Positions 24,320 to 25,986 of a stretch of DNA of 25,986 bases are shown piece after piece; the stretch's first letter is position 1; each line of letters begins with the position of its first letter. The notes under the pieces were generated by a model, which saw only the letters and a list, made by a program, of their open reading frames with translations, had not been told where the DNA came from and searched no databases. This DNA is from Lachnospiraceae bacterium (GTDB lineage Bacteria; Bacillota; Clostridia; Lachnospirales; Lachnospiraceae), in assembly GCA_902363675.1 (NCBI GenBank), contig CABJAV010000036.1, positions 1-25,986 of the forward strand, in the 5' to 3' direction. The position numbers and the translations under genes were made by a program.

Positions 24320-24979
24320 CTACCTTTTTCCTGCCTTATCATGATATTCTGTGATATCATCTGCCCAAGCATCATCAAGTTCTATACTGCAGGTTCTGCT
24401 TTTTGTAACGCCTCTCACTGCTCTGCCAACAGCTTCGTAATTTAGTGCTACTCCATCATGATCATTCTCATATGTTACTGACCTGTTTCTTTCAATACCA
24501 ATTTTTTCAGCTTCTTTGCCTGCATCAATATTTGCTACAAGGAATAAGAACTCCCAGCCACATTCTTTCTTTGCTTCAATCATTCGCTTAATGTCATTGT
24601 AATTAAACTCTGTACTGGAATTTTCTAATCCATCTGTAGTAATTACAAACAATACTTTTCCGGCACGATGTTCCTCCGGCAAATGTTTCTGCACATTGTC
24701 AATTTTGTTAATTGCCTGTCCTACTGCATCAAGCAATGCTGTACATCCCCGGACATAATACTCTTTATCCGTCGATGGCTGAACTGCATCAATCAGGAAA
24801 CGATCATGAATGATTTCCACTTCATCATCAAAGAGGATTGTAGTCACATTAACTTTTTCTCCTTCTTTTTTCTGCCTCTCTATCATCCCGTTAAATCCAC
24901 TGATTGTGTCGCTCTCCAGTCCACCCATTGAACCACTTCTGTCCAAAATAAAAACCAGCTCTGTTAATTCCGCATTCAT
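24320..24979 (-). CDS. von Willebrand factor A-domain protein
   Basis: 219 aa, essentially one vWA domain with an intact metal-ion-dependent adhesion site: DRSGSM (13-18), Thr80 in GCTALLDA, and Asp116 in TTDGLEN. No signal peptide or membrane anchor, so it is intracellular. Intracellular vWA proteins of this type are found in stress and conflict gene clusters, often as partners of ATPases or phosphatases. No partner is seen here. ATG 24979 has a perfect AGGAGG 7 nt upstream. It is co-oriented with the HicA-like and zinc-ribbon genes, probably one transcript. Confidence 0.9.
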   Translation of the reverse strand: MNAELTELVFILDRSGSMGGLESDTISGFNGMIERQKKEGEKVNVTTILFDDEVEIIHDRFLIDAVQPSTDKEYYVRGCTALLDAVGQAINKIDNVQKHLPEEHRAGKVLFVITTDGLENSSTEFNYNDIKRMIEAKKECGWEFLFLVANIDAGKEAEKIGIERNRSVTYENDHDGVALNYEAVGRAVRGVTKSRTCSIELDDAWADDITEYHDKAGKR

Positions 24980-25040
24980 GTGATTTACCTCCTTCGGTTT
25001 ATTGTAATCACATTATATCTACGAAACTAACAGAGCTGGT
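24954..25040. repeat. 13-bp inverted repeat around the vWA promoter
   Basis: ACCAGCTCTGTTA (24954-24966) and TAACAGAGCTGGT (25028-25040) are exact reverse complements. One arm lies in codons 5-9 of the vWA gene, the other upstream of the likely -10 box. It could be a looped operator pair or the trace of a small inversion or insertion. Confidence 0.5.
25012..25017 (-). promoter_or_regulatory. Possible -10 box for the vWA gene
   Basis: A perfect TATAAT on the minus strand (plus-strand ATTATA), 33 bp before the ATG. The region 16-18 bp upstream has no good -35, so activity may need an activator, possibly one bound to the inverted repeat arm at 25028-25040. Confidence 0.4.
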
Positions 25041-25075
25041 CGCATGATAGGCGACAATTTCATATCTCCAATCCT

Positions 25076-25276
25076 CTACTTCCTTTTTTCATAACCGGGA
25101 CAGTTTGCAGAACTGCACCATTTATCATATTTGGAACATATTCCTCTACCTGAAAAATGCACGCAGTTCTTTCCAAGTCTTCCTGTTTTCTTAACTTTGT
25201 AAAAACCGCCTGCACTATTTTTTACATGAAGTACGCTTTTTCCTCCATCGTACATCCGCTTCTTCTTTTTCTGCAT
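25076..25276 (-). CDS. Small Cys-rich protein
   Basis: 66 aa from the ATG at 25276 (AGGTGA upstream). A GTG at 25285 is also open. The N-terminus is very basic (Q-K-K-K-K-R). The last 30 residues hold a cysteine motif: NCVHFSGRGICSKYDKW followed by C-S-S-A-N-C-P-G-Y. It looks like a small zinc-binding knuckle and strongly resembles the motif in the frameshifted region at 6425-6709, on the other side of BREX. Function unknown. It lies directly after the HTH-like remnant, with no gap beyond the stop codon. Confidence 0.65.
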   Translation of the reverse strand: MQKKKKRMYDGGKSVLHVKNSAGGFYKVKKTGRLGKNCVHFSGRGICSKYDKWCSSANCPGYEKRK

Positions 25277-25285
25277 ATACTTCAC

Positions 25286-25813
25286 CTACTCAAAAATTGG
25301 CTGCCCATAAGCATCTAATATCTCATTAATTTCAAACATATCGTATATCTTATTCTGTAAGAAATAAGCTACGATAATATCTGTCTTTGAACTTCTTGAA
25401 AACGCAAAGCCTGCTGAATTTAGAAGATCCTTCGCTTCATCAATAGATAATTCTAATGCTATTGCAAACGCAAGCACTGTCTTCTTATTTGGCGTATAAT
25501 TCACATCTTTTCTGATTTTTGAAAAATGTCTCCTATCCACATAAGCTTTATTATATGCTTCAGAATCTGTCATCCCTCTCTCATCAATTAAACGTAATAA
25601 TCTTTGGGAAAATGTCTCATCCATCTGCCCCATAAGACTTTCTATATTACGGTTTGTTGCCAATGTCGAAGACATAGAGTCAGTTGCTTTCGTTTTCTGT
25701 ATACTTTCAACATCAAACGATTCTACTGCACTTTCATCTATCTCAATATCTGCATCTTCTTCGGCATCACATTTTTTTGTTGCTTTTTTCTTTCTGTTAT
25801 GAAGTGACTTTTG
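25286..25813 (-). pseudogene. 3' remnant of a gene with an HTH-like C-terminal domain
   Basis: The frame is open from a TGA at 25814-25816 to 25286. No ATG, GTG or TTG occurs in the first 46 codons, and the first ATG (25675) has no ribosome-binding site. It therefore looks like the 3' part of a longer gene. The upstream part is a Lys-rich then acidic linker (K-K-A-T-K-K-C-D-A-E-E-D-A-D). The C-terminal 110 residues (ETFSQRLLRLIDERGMTDSE, then DRRHFSKIRKDVNYTPNKKT, then ALELSIDEAKDLLNSAGFAF) form a helical, Xre-like domain. From memory this domain is often the C-terminus of larger Clostridia proteins, including macro-domain fusions. The break near 25.81 kb adjoins the possible mobile element. 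Confidence 0.7.
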
Positions 25814-25881
25814 TCAAGAGTTAATTTCAAGAAATTTTTCTTAACCCCAGTCACATTTGTTTTCCTGACAGCATTGGAAAA

Positions 25882-25986
25882 GAGCCCTAGTTTAACAGTC
25901 CCCGGCAGTTGGCCACTCTGTTATACGTGGATTGCTTACCTACAGGCTAATGGTCCGCCATTGGGTTCTACGATCTAAAAGCGTGG
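25882..25986 (+). ncRNA. Candidate structured RNA (possibly HEARO/omega-RNA-like)
   Basis: The right edge can fold into a branched structure. GAGCCC (25882-25887) pairs with GGGTTC (25963-25968) with one G-U. TAACAG (25893-25898) pairs with CTGTTA (25918-25923), with a small GGC/GCC stem inside. AATGG-TCCG-CCATT (25949-25962) is a hairpin directly next to the outer helix. The base composition is also richer in GC than the neighbouring DNA. A multi-helix RNA ending just before a plus-strand ORF is what IscB-associated HEARO RNAs look like. The ORF, if any, is outside the window. The element type is a guess. Confidence 0.35.

Noticed and set aside
25808..25820. TTGACA on the minus strand as a promoter for the HTH-like remnant
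   Set aside because: No -10 hexamer lies at 16-18 bp downstream, and the first ATG is far away and lacks a ribosome-binding site.

Overview
The window reads as a low-GC Firmicutes chromosome, most likely a gut Clostridia/Lachnospiraceae member. Spacer DNA is AT-rich, Shine-Dalgarno sequences are strong (AGGAGG/GGAGG), and accessory-island genes are abundant. Every gene I can support lies on the minus strand, so transcription runs from high to low coordinates. I see no rRNA, tRNA or CRISPR array.

The centre (about 23.75 kb down to 6.1 kb) is a complete type 1 BREX phage-defence island. It opens with a promoter and a small Xre-type regulator, then brxA, brxB, brxC and pglX. A two-gene ATPase/nuclease cassette (ABC/OLD-like ATPase plus a PD-(D/E)xK-like protein) sits between pglX and pglZ. 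Next come a 160-bp array of about ten copies of a short motif, a perfect hairpin and pglZ. A HEYGH metallopeptidase-like gene lies between pglZ and brxL. After brxL come an unrecognised 342-aa gene, a frameshifted cysteine-rich reading region and a 39-aa ORF. All six core type 1 genes look intact. The inserted cassette, the metallopeptidase and the distal genes are the candidates for undescribed accessory functions.

The right flank (23.85-25.99 kb) holds a truncated zinc-ribbon protein, a HicA-like protein without HicB, a von Willebrand A-domain protein, a Cys-rich small protein and the 3' remnant of a gene with an HTH-like domain. At the extreme right edge there is DNA that can fold into a branched RNA on the plus strand, possibly the start of an IscB/HEARO or other IS-type element.

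The left flank (1-6.0 kb) begins with a small unknown gene and a three-copy iteron-like repeat. A carbohydrate operon follows (GH172/DUF2961 enzyme plus an S12 serine hydrolase), preceded by a small ORF with an extended -10 promoter and a LacI-type palindrome. Then comes a graveyard of gene fragments: a ParE/RelE toxin, a RelB/DinJ antitoxin, an unknown fragment and a DUF1016 nuclease. Last is a tightly overlapping five-gene housekeeping operon: FMN-binding protein, DUF4186, UPF0178, a small conserved protein and a macro-domain hydrolase. The fragments on both sides suggest the BREX block sits in a recombination hotspot.
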